Part shown: positions 1 to 14,101 of the stretch, one piece after another
How positions within the stretch are numbered: position 1 is the first letter of the stretch
Layout of the letters: the number at the start of each line of letters is the position of its first letter
Source: Gyromitra esculenta
Taxonomy: Eukaryota > Ascomycota > Pezizomycetes > Pezizales > Discinaceae
Reading direction: 5' to 3'
DNA length: 64,000 nucleotides
Assembly (NCBI GenBank): GCA_038503075.1
Contig: JBCAML010000018.1
Coordinates: forward strand, 744,001-808,000
The notes under the pieces: model-generated
The model's database searches: none
The model's input: the letters and a program-made list of their open reading frames with translations, nothing else
What the model was told of the DNA's origin: nothing
Translations under genes and position numbers: made by a program

Positions 1-3000
1 GCGAGGTGCAGGATGAATGGCATAAGCTGCATTGCAGTCGCTTTGTCGAGGGGCTCTGCATCGGTTTTGTGTTCATAGAAATACCATTGGTCGGACTGCT
101 AGGATAGTATGCGTTAGTACGATAAACGGGTAACGGGGTATTTCGAGGGACTTACACAAATCATGAGGTGGAAGCGACAATGGATACACTGAAGTAGGTC
201 AGAATCAAAATCCCTAATATTAAATCGCAGCAGCTCATCGTGCATCAATTTCAAAAACACATCTATATTACCGTTAGCCTTTTCTCGTCCAAGCTACTAT
301 GAATCCAAGCCCAATAGTGGTTCAAATAGTCGAGTGATATTTTGTGAAAGGGAAAAAAAACTTACGATTCGCCAATTTACAGTAATGTCTTACACCCAAT
401 TCATCATGGACATCCCTCAACAGCTTACACAACCTCTTCTCCCTCTCTCCATCGTTCCACCCTGCCTCCCCATCCGGAGCCCCCAGACCCCTCTCTACCA
501 CCTCCCGATATAGCAAATATACCACCCCCCACGCCCTTACCATCATCTCCCTAAACTTCACAACAACAAGTCTATACGAATGCAAATCGCTCTGCACCGC
601 CTCAGTATTCATAACCGCGTCCTCCCAGAAAGCATACGTATGCAATAACCTCAACAAGCTCCCAATCGCCTTCATCCCGTCCACCAGCCCGCGGCTATCC
701 AACTCTGCCATATTCACGTTCCCCATACCGCCACTAACGAGACCCAACGTAACCGGTAACATCTCCTCAACCAGGCGCAGAGCACGCAACAAGACGAAAT
801 AACGATGATCCGCCGAACTCTCCACATATGAGCGTTCCTTCAGATCACCCATGACCACCTCGATACATTTTAGCACACACACCAATACTTTTGCTCTGTA
901 TCCGACACGCTCATACGCTGCTTTCAGCCGCTCCCACAGGTGCAGTCTAAACATGGCGCTGCTCCCCTCCAGAAACCTCCCGATCTCCTGTAACACGATG
1001 CGTTCCTCTTCATCATACGGCTCGACGGCATCAGGTTCCAGAACGGCCTCGAGGATCTCAATCACCTCCATACTATCGCTTGACGCGGATGATGTCGCCG
1101 TAAAGATTGTCGTGAAGAAGTCGACCGTCTTTAGCTTACTAATCTCTCTAGTTGCACGCGACGCCGAGATCTCCGGCATGAGCGTGTTGTTTGGGAGTTC
1201 GAACGGCGGGTGTTGGCCATCTTCAAGCACTTGCTTTAGATCTGCGAAACAAGCGAGTCGGAATTCGCGGGGGGCACCCGTGAATGCGGTGGATGCGGCA
1301 GAGGCCCAGAGATAGCGTAGTGTCAGCTGGTCTTCAGCGAGCTGTCCGCCTTCGTCGCGCGGACGACACGCGGTCAGGTCGCCGATAAGGGTGAGCCAGC
1401 GCTTGACAGCCTCGCGACGGACCTCCAGGTTTGTGTCGATGGGATTTGGCTCCCGTGAGAGCTCGGAGAGGTCACCCAGGTAGAGTTCGAGCGTTGTCTG
1501 CGCCCACTCGATTGTTGCATAGTCTTCGTCACTGAACTGGGAGCTGTCGACCTGGACTCGTGCGGATAGTTCGGATTCGAATACTTTGAAGAATCGCCAT
1601 AATACATCTTCGCACTCACGCGCTACTACCGTTACTACCTCCCGGAGTGTCTCTGGCCAGCTATGGCGTACCCAACTCGCCTGTCCACCCGCGCCGAGGA
1701 TCCCACGTACCGCTGGCTTCCGTGTTCCAGAGCGATGGTGTACATCGCGCACACAGAGCGCCATGAGCCACTCCATTGCGGCGTCCTTCGGCGTGCAAGC
1801 GCGCGTGTTAACCAGCCTGATCCAGCGGCGCAGACCCTCATCTCCGCCGAGCACCGGGCGCGATGGCACATTAGTCTCCATCTCCAGAAACGCCATACCC
1901 TGTGCGGTCTCGTCCGGACTCTGGATACCGTCCCCATATAGCATCACATTCCCTTTATCGTCGTCCCAGTCCTGCAATATCGTCTTAAAGTCACTCAGAT
2001 AGAGATCATCGCGACACACAAGCGTACCCACAGCCGCAGCACCCGGGGGTGTGATTTTGAGCGCCGATGCAGCACCAAGGTGGATCCCTAGCTGTGCAAA
2101 ACAGAGCTCTGCAGTCGCGAAGAGTTTCTCGTCTTGTGTTTCGTGTCGCACTTTTTGCTTACTCTCCGGGGCGGCGGCGGCAGCGGCGAGAGCAGCCGCA
2201 TCGGCTTCCTTTTTCTCGCGCTGTCGTTTAGAGAGACGGGAGCGCCCAGCGTCACCTTCGGTTGCACCGAGTGAGGCACTTTTGCGTTTTCGTGCTGCAG
2301 AGCCACTGCGGCGACGGCCGCCGGGGGCGGAGAGGGTTGCGCCGTCCGTTTGGCCGACGGAGGCATCGGTCATTGCTACATCGTCGTCATTTGACGCGGA
2401 ACTAGGTTTGGAGCCGGAGTTGGCGGGATCGGGATCAGGGTCTGGGGTTGGTGTATCGGGGGTTGTGTCCCGTGAGATATCTTCGCCTTCGAATGTTGGT
2501 ATTGTAAGTTGGAGAGATGTAGATGTGTTAATGAGGGGCTCGGCATCTTCAGCGGGGGTGAGTTGCGATAGGAGAGCTCGACCAGCGGCGGACCAAGTCC
2601 GTTGGGGTATGTGAATTTGCTGTTTCCGCTCGGAGATGCAGTCGAGGATGGCTTGCTGCTTTTTCTCTGCTTCCGGCGGTGGGAGGGGAAGCCATGGGTA
2701 TGGATTTACGAATTTTGCGAATCGGGGGTGGAGTTTCTTTTTCGCAAGGGATTTGAAGCGGGGGGCGTCGAGCGCAGTGGTGTCGCAGATTTTGCGCATA
2801 ATGTCGCGGAGACGCAGGGTGGCCAGATGTTCTTCGGGATTGGGTACCCCGCCCATAACAAGCGCAAGGGCATCATTGGAGGAATCTGCGCCAACGGTTT
2901 CATGGTCGAGAATTGACTCAAGGGAGAAGCGTGCGAGGCGTGAGGAATCGATTGCGAGTGCAAGCTGGGCGGATTTGCGCCAAAGGGAAGGGTCTCCGGC

Positions 3001-3605
3001 GTCAAGGCCAAGGGCAGTTGCGAACCATTCCAAAGCTTGGTGGATGGTGGATTGGAGGTCAGCCTCTGCCCCGGTTGCGTGTAGTCGATCGAGCTTGAAG
3101 GCACCGTGGTTCTTGTATGCTAGATATAAAACTAAAGGCAGCGATGATGCTGAGGTTGCATTTCGTCCATGGACCTAATACTGCCCGTTAGAATTCCTGT
3201 CTGTTCCAGTATCCTAGTTCGTGCGACTGACCTGCTCTTCATCCCCGTCCAGACTACCGTTGTCCACCTGGAATATCTCAGAATTGAACAGCTCATCGTA
3301 TGCTTTGTGAGCCTCCTCCCATTCCCCATCCGTATGTAGCTTCAGTGCACGTTGGTAGAGCTTCAGCGCTTCTTCGATCTGCAGTATTCGGCCATGTCAG
3401 TATTTCGAGGCCTGGGCATAGTGTTGGGGTTATCCAGTAGCGTACCTGGATCTCCTGGGTGTTATCGGCTTCACCTTCGCTGTCGGAATCCGGATAGACG
3501 TTGAGTGGAATAAAAGAAGACTTTGCACCGTCAATATGAGGATCTCGGGCATGTCAATGAGTATCGCGCCACGGAAGGCTGTGAAGAGTGAGGAGAGCTT
3601 ACCAT
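1..3605 (-). CDS. HIR3: HIR complex subunit Hir3 (CABIN1-like), 3' end outside window
   Basis: Subunit of the HIR histone chaperone complex, which deposits H3-H4 independently of replication and represses histone genes. My exons on the minus strand are 3605-3603, 3520-3446, 3378-3232, 3174-366, 262-156 and 98 to the left edge; all phases agree. The first coding exon is only the ATG. It is followed by SSFIPLNVYPDSDSEGEAD, then a helical TPR-like segment with LYLAYKNHGAF, the hallmark N-terminus of fungal Hir3. Residues about 200-310 are a low-complexity acidic and basic linker. About 1,080 residues lie in the window. Fungal Hir3 is usually much longer, so the C-terminal half lies beyond the left edge. 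The long frame appears to end at 322, but a GTAAGT donor at 365 and two further exons continue the protein. Identification is by family resemblance; the exons past 366 are the less certain part. Confidence 0.88.
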
Positions 3606-5888
3606 GATGGCGGTAAACGGTGTAGAATCACCGAAACGAGGCTAAAGGCGAAGAGGCAAAGTTCATCGCCAGAAAGCGATTGAAGGGGGATGAGTGAAGT
3701 GGGGGAGCAGAGGGGGGATTGACGACTGCCCAGAATGGATTCTCTCTCTTTCGCGTCACGGGGAATCCCAGAGCTAGGATGCGCGTTATGGATCCAAGAT
3801 CACGCTAGCAGGGGGCTTGGCTTGGCAGGGCGGGTTAACGTCACTTGGTGGGGTGTGGTGGGGGTCAATATGTACCTTCAACAACGCCCATCATCTGAGA
3901 TTCATCCAACAGCTATTCCAACCCAGGCATTCACAGTTATTCATTGCCAGCTATCCGGGATTACATATCTGCACCCTTCCAAGACGTCATTGATCCATCT
4001 GCTTCAACCTTACCACCTGCATGGCGCCTTTTCAACGGCCGCTTGTTCCAAACACAAAGCACTCGTCGTCACAGGGGATCCATGTCAAAGCCAACCTTTC
4101 ACTCAAACTATATGTACCTTTCTGCATTGGGCAGAAGAAATTCTTAATTCTACATACTACAATTAACTTTACCCACCCATCCCCAAGGCATGGTCGCGGC
4201 TAATAAAAAGCATGACAACATATAGCTGGCTGGCTGGACGGCCTCATGGAATTCCCTAATATCCAACCAATTCAGCCGGTCGTGTTGGACCACATGAGCC
4301 CAGCAAAGTTAACCAAGGGCTTATTCGGATCTAAAATGATTCTGTATATTAATTCACTTTCACATAAGCTCTTAGTCTGTTTAGGTTATCTATCACGGTC
4401 TTGTTAGCTAATTTGGTTGAGTGAACAGGGAGTCGATCCGCTCCAGATGATGCAAAAGACTCACCATAGAAATACTGAACATTCTACGATTAGGCTTACG
4501 CTTTCGTTACTGCTCAGCGCTACATCATTCTGCAAACCAGTACTGGCCTATAAGTTCGCCTTTACTCACCTCAAAGTATCCCTCTTTCAATTTTATTTAG
4601 GTTTTAGCATGGGCGTTTCTAAACTAAAGATATATGTGCAAACAATTTTAGATTCTTAGCTTTGTTAATATCCCTCAACGTGATAGCTGCGGATCTGATG
4701 TTCCAGCGCCTCATCGTTGCGATCTTAGCTTAGTAGATATACAAGAGAGGCTGTCAGGATATCGCCAAGCGGCCTACAAGACTGCGAACCCACGATATCA
4801 AAAGGGCTATTTGAAATTCTTCTACAGGGTTTCCCGTATCATGCACTTAAGACCCCGCTATCTTTCTGTGGTTGGTAGAGCTTATGCATGAACGTGTTAC
4901 ATAGTATATGCCACCTCCCAATCGTCGACTGGGTGCCCTCTACAATATCTTCCAATCCTTCTAACTATTCCGACCACAGCGCCCCTCAATACAGATGGCT
5001 ATTGAGTCAAATATCTCGAAGAGCTTGCTACTTAGGAAATTCATATTCCCCACACAGCCAGCGATTTTTAGGATGTGGTCATTCTGTTGAAACTTGAAAA
5101 TTAAGCACGAGTTTAATGAACAGAGATATTCTGGAGTAGCCAGGATCGCTTATTTCTTTTAATCAGAGCACACTTACTCCGCTTATAATCCTAGTCTTAA
5201 AACTACTTTCTAAGAAATAATTACTAACACTCTTTTTACAAATTCAGCATACGGGGACAAGCACATGACTTGTTAGTATTGACAGCGAGACAACATGTTA
5301 TGTCACTTCAATAACTGATTTTCACGCCAAATTGGCACATCTAACATTCATACAAATATGTCGACCATGGCATTCTTGGTACCTAGAAGTAATATACTTA
5401 GTATTCGATAGATCTGGAGGGTATTGAAACCCTTCGTATCGAGGACATAAGTAGTCAAGACTAGGCCTCGGGTGTTTTCTTGTCTATCCAACTTATTCCA
5501 GCCACTATAATCTAACTATCGAGTGTCTGAACTGGGAGCTGCTATTAAAGAAATCAGAATTTCAGAGTTGAAAGGGTGTTGCCTCGAATTTTGTGAGTCC
5601 CGCATATTTCCCTCTCGCATCCGGTCTTCTCTATAGTCTAAACTTACATACCACACGCACTCTTATTAAAGCTACTGTGCATAATTCAATATTGCACTTG
5701 GCATGTTGTTGGACCATCTCCGCGAAACGAAATCCACACATTCTGCTCGTAGCAATGGATCTCAACGAAGGCATTAATCTAAGCTCTCGATGATCCTTGA
5801 GGAGCACTTACTTAAACGATTCATTCATACCTTTAGCTCTTGAGATATTTTATTCAAACATCGTTCATCAACGCTTGATCAATCGAGA

Positions 5889-6070
5889 CATTCTTCGATA
5901 CCATCGTGGGACCATATTTATTTCACGGTATCGAAAAATGGACCAATAACTACAAAGCCGATCTATTGAAGTTACACTACAAAAGATCACTAGATTTCAT
6001 GACGTTAAGGCCCAGGAGAGCTAACTGTGCACGGCTTCGCCTCAAATATTTCAGCTACGGCTTAAGGGTC
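5889..6070 (+). repeat. Diverged direct repeat, unit A
   Basis: This segment matches 6134-6310, about 245 bp downstream, in collinear order. Shared blocks are gaccatatttatttc, a ttacacta core, a tttca-ga-gttaa block and a cctc-aa-tttc end. The unit pair is degenerate, with many transitions. One frame gives similar stop-interrupted peptides in both units (FHDVK and FHEVK), which hints at an old duplicated coding segment. Confidence 0.55.
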
Positions 6071-6133
6071 CGTTCATAACAAATCCGGAGACATTCCACC
6101 CAGAAGGAGCTCTTCCAGCCGCAGGACACGAGA

Positions 6134-6310
6134 AATTCATTAATACCGTTACTAGACCATATTTATTTCGCCATGCAAAATTTAAACAATGGACAGATAT
6201 CTTTAAACTGTCTTATCGAATTTACACTATAATGGACCGTGGGATTTCACGAAGTTAAAATCCAACAAGTTTAACTATGCGAGATTTTACCTCGAACGTT
6301 TCTGCAACTA
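6134..6310 (+). repeat. Diverged direct repeat, unit B
   Basis: Second unit of the pair described at 5889-6070. It ends about 30 bp before the broken HNH copy, so the two relics may belong to one decayed locus. The source gene is not recognised. Confidence 0.55.
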
Positions 6311-6339
6311 GTTTTATGCTAAAATATTCAGTTTTTCAG

Positions 6340-6655
6340 CGGTGAGTATCGTTCTTCACACCCATTTCCAAAAGCCGGAATGGTATCTCGACGAGGCTAA
6401 GGATAAGGAACATACGTATAGCTTCTGCGCAACTAATAGTGAGCCCTTTAAGTCTTACTTGGCACCCCATTCGTCGGAGCTTGCGTCTCAAGACCGCGGA
6501 GGAGAGTTGTCAAGCTCAAGGCTGTTGAGGCCGCATAAATCGATTTACTTACTGATCAGTATAGCGGGTGCGGAGAGTTATATATTTTGAGAGATTAGCG
6601 TGCGATACAGAGGTATTGTTAGAAGCTGGATAGCTGATCGCTCCGATGGGTAGAT
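6340..6655 (+). pseudogene. Truncated, frameshifted copy of the HNH-family gene
   Basis: The + strand frame 6342-6590 encodes a peptide closely matching the C-terminal third of the intact HNH-family protein at 14102-15322. By hand count about 51 of 68 residues agree between EWYL and AGAESY, including the identical blocks TYSFCA, YLAPHSSELAS, DRGGEL and SSRLLR. After AGAESY the copy breaks: a stop follows at 6588-6590. DNA similarity continues out of frame to about 6655 (for example gcgtgcgatacagaggtattgttagaag in two pieces). The N-terminal two thirds, including the HNH motif, are absent. The copy is on the opposite strand to its relative. Many differences are C-to-T or G-to-A, compatible with RIP-type decay, though I cannot separate this from ordinary drift. 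Confidence 0.85.
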
Positions 6656-8984
6656 AAACTGGGTATGGAAAAACCATTGAAGATACATGTACAGAAGGAT
6701 ATCAAGGACATCTTATCTATTGTGGAAACTTATACGCTTAATGAGTTACCTTCTGGTTTATCTCATGAGTAATCACTCGGCCATGTATTCGATTGGAGAT
6801 AACAAAGGGAGAAATGGAAAGGAATATTTACTTCAGAGAGATTCAGAAATACTCCACTGCGTTTAAACAATATATATAGGCGCCATTCTGAGAAAGTGTT
6901 ATTTACATGGCTATAACGAAATGCAGCTAGGAGAAACAAACCAAAGAGTAGCAACCAAGAGTAAATATGCGCTGAATGCTCTCTTAGAACTGCATTTCCC
7001 TGTTAAACACTCTATCGACTACTCAAGCTATATTCCACATATTAGATCCAGAGGATATTTAGGCTAATAATTCGTAGCGTGGGGTTTGATAGTTAGAGTT
7101 GGGAATACTTTTAAAAATATATTTTCCATTATCCTAGTTTTCTTTACCTTCCTACTACATATTTGTCTCATCAATCATGATCCCACCTTATTTAGAAATC
7201 ATGGATCTCCCCAGTCACCATGGTTATTTTGGAGTGTGAACTTAGAGGTCTTCAACTCTTCCTCCTCCTACAGTCACTTCCTTCCCCTATCACACCTCTC
7301 CTCTCTCCCTTTTGAGCCTGAGTGGGAAGGTAAGTTATCCATATGGATATATCCTTCCACCCTGGAGAGCAGGATTACGATAGTCTTATCGTCACGCGAT
7401 TGAGCCGTCGTCCACTCCCATGTATCTCCTATCCGTTCTCTTTTGCAAAAAATATTTTCATAAATACTCCATTTCTCGGGATAGTCTGTCCATCTCGTTA
7501 TATACCCCGAGGGGTCTAGAATACTATCTTATACCACGCAAGCTTAATACCGCTGCTCCACGAGCGAACTAAGAATTGCTATTGAATATCCTATTATCAT
7601 AACGCTCATAGAAGACCTAAGAGCTATTGCCACATAAACTTAGTGGGGAATACAAGGCCGCAGAACCAGACTCAACACCATCCCTACCATGTCAAATAGC
7701 ACTTTTGGGTAATGTAGATGACAACATTCCACCGCGCAAACAACTTTCAAATCAATATTATAGGCAGAAGCAGTGGTCAGTCACTTGAAAAAGAGTTTCA
7801 TGGACTAATTTATCTTCTCTTTGTATAAGTAAGGTAATAACCATGTCAATGGAGGACTGTTTTCAAAATCAAGCTGACAGCTAATACTTTGTGACTTTCA
7901 GATACAGCTCCTCTCGGGTCGCTCGACAGCCCCTGTTTGACCTAATCAAATTGGAGTGTTAGTATAGATAATTTGGAGGGAAAAAAAACGGGGTATACCA
8001 TGATCGATAGATACAGCTTCTCGTAGGATTTTCATGTATTATGTTCTAAAATTCGTTCGTCAAGTTATAGCCGTTTAAATGAAATAGCTACCAAACGCGT
8101 GTCTAGCTAGTCTCCGCCGTGAGAATAAACGAGAGCCATGGAGCAGGAACAATGTTGCTGTAGCTCACGCCCTAATGTAGCTACACACAGTTTTACCCAT
8201 CGTTAGCTTAGCCAAGCTCATTAAAGAATGATACTTGATCCATGGATGTCCCCGAGAATTGTATCTCTTCATCTTCAATGATCTATGAAACTATTTATTG
8301 CTTTCCACTCTGCAATATATAGCCCTGTCCCCCGTCGGTTTTTTTTTCGAAGTAACGCTTTGATAAATTCGCTGAAGTCGAATGTCTTTGGCAATAAGAG
8401 TGTTTACCAGTAGATGGAAGTGCTATCGCAAACCGACTCCTTAGTGCAAATCGCTATTTCCAAATGGAAGCCCATTTTCAAAGCGTTGGGTTGCGCTATC
8501 TCTCACGGGCAAGGTTCTAGAAATAAAGGAATTCGGATTTCTACCAGCGTGCAGAATGCTTTGCTAGCTTCGTCAGGATGCCTGATCAATAGAGAATAGA
8601 GCAACCGCTGTGAAGCCTTGGCCGAATCGATTCGCACCCCAACAAACGGAGCTCATGGTGCGGTCGCTATTGTTGATTTTTACGGTGGATAAGGGTAAGG
8701 CTGTAGTCGGAGAAGAGATGGCCATGACGGTGGTTGCTGTGAGAGGTAGAGTGCTTGAACTATTGAGTGTGTAAATTACGGGTTAGGGCTTTCCTCCAGC
8801 AAATGCTGCTCTACTCACTTCGCCCTACTATTCCCTCGATTTTTATCTGCTCACACTTACGTGTATGTAAGGAAACTACATGTACCCAACGACATCTCTA
8901 CTCCTAAGAATTTTGCGCTCGGAGTTAAACGGTTACCATCATCGATAATCACTCGTCACATATCGAAACAGCGTGCAGTCGCGA

Positions 8985-9078
8985 CGAAACTGGTGCTTTG
9001 ACGAACAAGGGTTACAGCCATTGAAATTTCTAGTTCCAAGCCCCGTTCTTCGTTACCCTACATCAAAATGCAGCTTTG
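8985..9078 (+). repeat. Dispersed repeat of about 95 bp, copy 1
   Basis: Closely matches 44475-44573, 35 kb away. Shared blocks are cgaaactggtgctttgacg followed by aacaagggtt, then ca-ccattga, ggttccaagcccc or its ctagttccaagcccc variant, ttcttcg, and ccctacatcaaaa before atgcag. Length differences are small indels. No terminal inverted repeat or target duplication was recognised at this copy. Confidence 0.85.
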
Positions 9079-10000
9079 CAGGTTACCTTCGTCAGAGCCC
9101 CGGTTTCGTCGCGGCTCCAGGTGCGACTATACTCCCTCCACAAATCTTAATTCTTGAACTTTTTTGTCAGCTGAAGCACTAAATGCTGATTGATCCATCA
9201 TACGTATACATTCGTCGGAATCACACCATATGATAGAGATTGAGGTAAATCTTATCATAAGCTTCGCCTCGTTCATCCTTGAGCTGTTTAAAACTTTCAC
9301 CCAATACAAGCCTTCGATCACCAAATTAAGCTAAGATACACAGCTCCTAGATCTAGATAAACTCTAGAATTTGCAATTGTGGCCTGATATTTACTCTGGT
9401 ATGCGTCATTAAGACGGATGCCCTTCCGTGATATTAGTCTCAATTGAACTAATAATTTCTCCGAGCCGCAGCCCGACAAATTAAGCTCGGTGGATCTTGG
9501 TATTAAGAAATTCAGGTACCCGTATCTGCATACAGAGTCCCTTGGAGATAGTAATCAGCCCATACGGAATTGGCCGTAGACCGAGGACAGCCAAGATCTG
9601 CGTGTGTAACAGCCTGGGGGTGTTTGTTTCCCCTGAGCCAGGCTCCAAATAAATGTTGGGGTGTACGTATTCACCAGTTTCACTCTCATCGAACCACTTT
9701 TGATGTTGGACGAAGAAGCTGGAGGAATATGGATGTTTACTCAACACATTTTGTAATACTCCACTCGGTGGTCCCATACAACGCTTGGGCCCCTGCCCAG
9801 CCAGACTCCAACGATCGATTAGGTTAGTCCTGTCGCTTTGTGCAACATGGCGAACAACACGGCAACAACAACCCCGCTGAGAAGCTCTCATACATAAACT
9901 CTCCGCCACGACTACTTTTTTTCTGCTTCTCATCATCTCCTATATCTCAATTCCTCATTCGATTTTAATTCCTTCATCCCCGAAAAATAGTAATCTCAAA

Positions 10001-11404
<1,404 letters not shown>

Positions 11405-11767
11405 AGGAGCTTGTTATTAAGGAAGGAGTTTTATACCATGACTTTCATAGCTGATGAAGACTATAATCCCTTATGGATTCGAAATGAAAATAATATTGTC
11501 TAGTGATCAAGTCTAGCACGTTCATGAAATATCACCCGGTGATGCCATTTTCACAGGGGTGGGTTTTCCCTTAAAGTATCTGCAGCCCAGCAGCAGCACT
11601 TGATTGACAACCTTCTTACTTCATCACACCTTACTATCTACGCCATGCAAAGAAACAAAAATATCTATCTACACAAAGGCTTTCCCTCCCTTCAAGGGGT
11701 ATCGCGAAGCAAAAAAAATCGAAATCAATCCTGTGGCTGGGATCTTTATTTTATTTCTTGGGCATGT
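11405..11767. other. Convergent 3' region between thiolase and seryl-tRNA synthetase
   Basis: About 360 bp holding the 3' ends of two convergent genes. AT-rich stretches such as gaaaataatattg near 11487 could serve polyadenylation of the thiolase transcript. I see no gene. Confidence 0.6.
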
Positions 11768-13483
11768 TTATGCCTTCGGGGCTGCAGCTGTTGGGGCCTC
11801 GGCTTTGGGGGTCTCGGCTTTTGGCTTTGGAGCAGCCTTTGGCTTACCGGCCCCTTGGCGCATTGAGGTGCTGTCTTTTGCGAGGTCCTTGGTGAATGGG
11901 ATAAACTCGGGAGCGCCAGGAATGTATTTACGGAGGGGCTCGGGGATGTTCATTCCCTAATTATCTCTCCATCAGCTCCACACATCCCGCCTCGAGCAGA
12001 ACAAGTTAATTCAAGCGTAAGATTCATACCTCCTCAGTCTGGTAATTCTCCATAAGGCAGCACAGAGCCCTCTCAGTCGCGCACAGCGTCGAGTTGAGAC
12101 AATGCACATACGTCTTTGCTGAATCCTGCTGTCTCTTTGTGCCGTAACGGATCTCGAGGTTGCGGCTCTGGTAGTCGGTGCAGTTGGAGCAAGACACGAG
12201 TTCTTTATATTCGCCCTGGAACGGGAACCACGCCTCGAGATCGTATTTCTTTGCTGCGGCGTTGTTGAGCGCGCCGGAGACGATCGCTACGACACGGTAT
12301 GGGATCCCTAGTGACTGGTAGAACTCTTCGGAGTAGCCGATCATCTTGTCAAAGAACTCCCAGGACTTTTCAGGCTCGGTGATGACGAATTGTTCGACCT
12401 ATTATGCAGTTGAATTAGGAAGAGGTACCTGGTAAAGGGAGGTGGGGGGGGGTTTGAACCTTTTCAAACTGATGTACACGGAAGATACCCCATGCGTCTT
12501 TACCATGTGCACCTGCTTCACGGCGATAGCACGTACTGTAGCCAGCATACCTGATCGGCAGGTCTTTCTGGACCATCCACTCATCTGCGTGGAGGGCACT
12601 GATCGGCTGCTCGCTGGTGGCGATCAGGTACTTATCGTTCTTCTCCTCCCCGTCAACAACCTTATACAGCTCCTCATCGAACTGCTCCAGCTGCGCCGTT
12701 TTCGCCATCATATCCTTCAGCATGAACTGCGGAGTCTGTAGCGGAGTATATTCCTTCCCGGTGAGGAATTCAAGACCATAGTTGATGAGAGCCTGGTTAA
12801 GGAACACCCCCCAGTGCTTCAAGAAGTATCCACGGTGTCCAACAACCTTGACACCCCGCTCAGCTTCATACCCGTCGAGACGGGAGAGAACGTCGTGGTG
12901 GGAGAGACAGTTGCGTTTTTCAACAGTGACCCCCTCGGGTGCCCAGGTACGGATTACTTCGTTGTTGTCTTCGTTGTTGCTCACAGGTACGGTATCATGG
13001 ACGATGTTTCCGATAGTGCCTAGCTTCGCATTAAGGGCTTTCTCGACGATGGAAGCAGCAGCTTCGAGTTCCTTCTTTTCGGCTTCGAGTTTGACCTTGG
13101 TCTCGAGGAATGCACTGGCGTCTTCTTTGGCCTGTAGGACATTCGTTAGTCGCGTCCGGCGTAGGGGGTGGGGGTGGTAGAACCAAATTACCTTTTTCTT
13201 CTCACCGATCTTCTTCTGGTTTGCGTTGATCTCGCTGCCTTTCTGGTCGACCTTATATCTTGCTATATACTCCAGCCACCAATCAGCATAGAGAAGGAAA
13301 GAAAAAAACCAAAAACCCCAGAAAAATAAAAAGGGGAAGTATCTTCATACCAACTCTAAACTCCTCAAACAGTGCAATAACCTCGTCGACAGCTTCGACA
13401 GGGGCGTGTCGGCGGCGCTGACTCTCGCGGATCAGCTCTGGGTTTCCACCCCTGGACTCGATAAAGCTAAGGACGTCGAGCAT
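11768..13483 (-). CDS. SES1: Cytosolic seryl-tRNA synthetase
   Basis: Class II enzyme charging tRNA-Ser. Minus-strand exons 13483-13351, 13262-13192, 13131-12460, 12398-12030 and 11956-11768 give 477 residues. The N-terminus [18 protein letters not shown] leads into the long coiled-coil arm (about 45-125, [21 protein letters not shown]). The catalytic core has motif 2 ([12 protein letters not shown] through [12 protein letters not shown], about 268-298) and the active-site stretch [18 protein letters not shown]. Motif 3 is in [19 protein letters not shown] (about 398-417). The tail after residue 440 is Lys/Ala/Pro-rich, like the C-terminal extension of eukaryotic cytosolic SerRS. No mitochondrial presequence is seen. 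The fourth intron uses the unusual donor GTTCAA. Two TTAGGG elements lie 180-222 bp upstream of the ATG. Confidence 0.94.
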
Positions 13484-14101
13484 GGCGGATCTATTTCTAT
13501 TAGGGTCTACCGGTAAAACACAAAAAAGATACTGGTCAGAAAGGGTACGAGAACAGGTACGGATTGGCGATTTTGGGGGAGAGAGCAGAGATGTGAAACT
13601 AAAGGCGGGGGAGGGGTATCACGCATTTTAATCTGGACTGACGAGATAAGTTAATCGCAGGGTTAGGGTTTATTGGGGCATCGGTGATCACTCGGCTGGT
13701 TAGGGCTGGGTGTGAGATTGCGGCTGTTTTTACCTACGCTGGGTGTTTCACTGGGTGTGCTGCTGTTTAATTCGTTCTGATTGGTTTGGATATGGTATCT
13801 GTTAACTTTGTTATCTTTTCTATTAGTCCTTGGGCTTCACTCAATCACATATCATCGACCAAGCAAGTGATACCAAGCATTGGAGTCTTAATGGGCTTTT
13901 ATAGCATTGTGAATTGTGCCCCGTTTTCTCTATCGGACACAAAAACGCACAGTACAGTACAGTGTATCTATTTGAGGTGACAAACAACGCAACGATCAAT
14001 TCCAAGATAGAAAAAACACCGCAAACCCCCATGATCATTGATAGACGCACAACGACCTAAAAAACACGGATTCCATAGTCACACATCAATTCAAACTAAC
14101 A
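13484..14101. other. Intergenic region SES1 promoter / 3' end of HNH gene
   Basis: About 620 bp between the SES1 start and the 3' end of the HNH-family gene. It carries the SES1 upstream region with two TTAGGG elements. I see no gene. Confidence 0.6.
13663..13705 (+). promoter_or_regulatory. Two TTAGGG (telobox-like) elements upstream of SES1
   Basis: TTAGGG occurs at 13663-13668 and 13700-13705 on the + strand, about 180 and 217 bp upstream of the seryl-tRNA synthetase ATG. Such motifs are known binding sites of Tbf1/Teb1-type Myb proteins in fungal promoters. Function here is inferred. Confidence 0.4.

Larger units (their letters stand above)
3606..10000. other. 6.4-kb gene-poor tract
   Basis: Between the HIR3 start and the thiolase start I find no gene I can support. 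The stretch is AT-rich and full of stops in all frames. It contains two diverged direct repeats (near 5.9 and 6.15 kb), a broken copy of the HNH gene (6.34-6.65 kb), one copy of a dispersed repeat (8.98-9.08 kb) and two TACATGTA octamers. Open frames of 140-150 codons at 3735-4166 (+) and 9481-9936 (-) overlap the promoters of HIR3 and of the thiolase and look fortuitous. Confidence 0.7.

Noticed and set aside
2051..2614. 187-codon + strand open frame
   Set aside because: It is the antisense shadow of the Ser/Thr/Pro-rich linker of HIR3; content is Arg/Ser/Ala-rich and follows the codon bias of the real gene.
3735..4166. 143-codon + strand open frame starting near HIR3
   Set aside because: It lies in the HIR3 promoter region, has no family resemblance and mixed composition; probably chance.
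9481..9936. 151-codon minus-strand open frame
   Set aside because: It overlaps the thiolase promoter, matches no family and has no supporting splice or codon signal.
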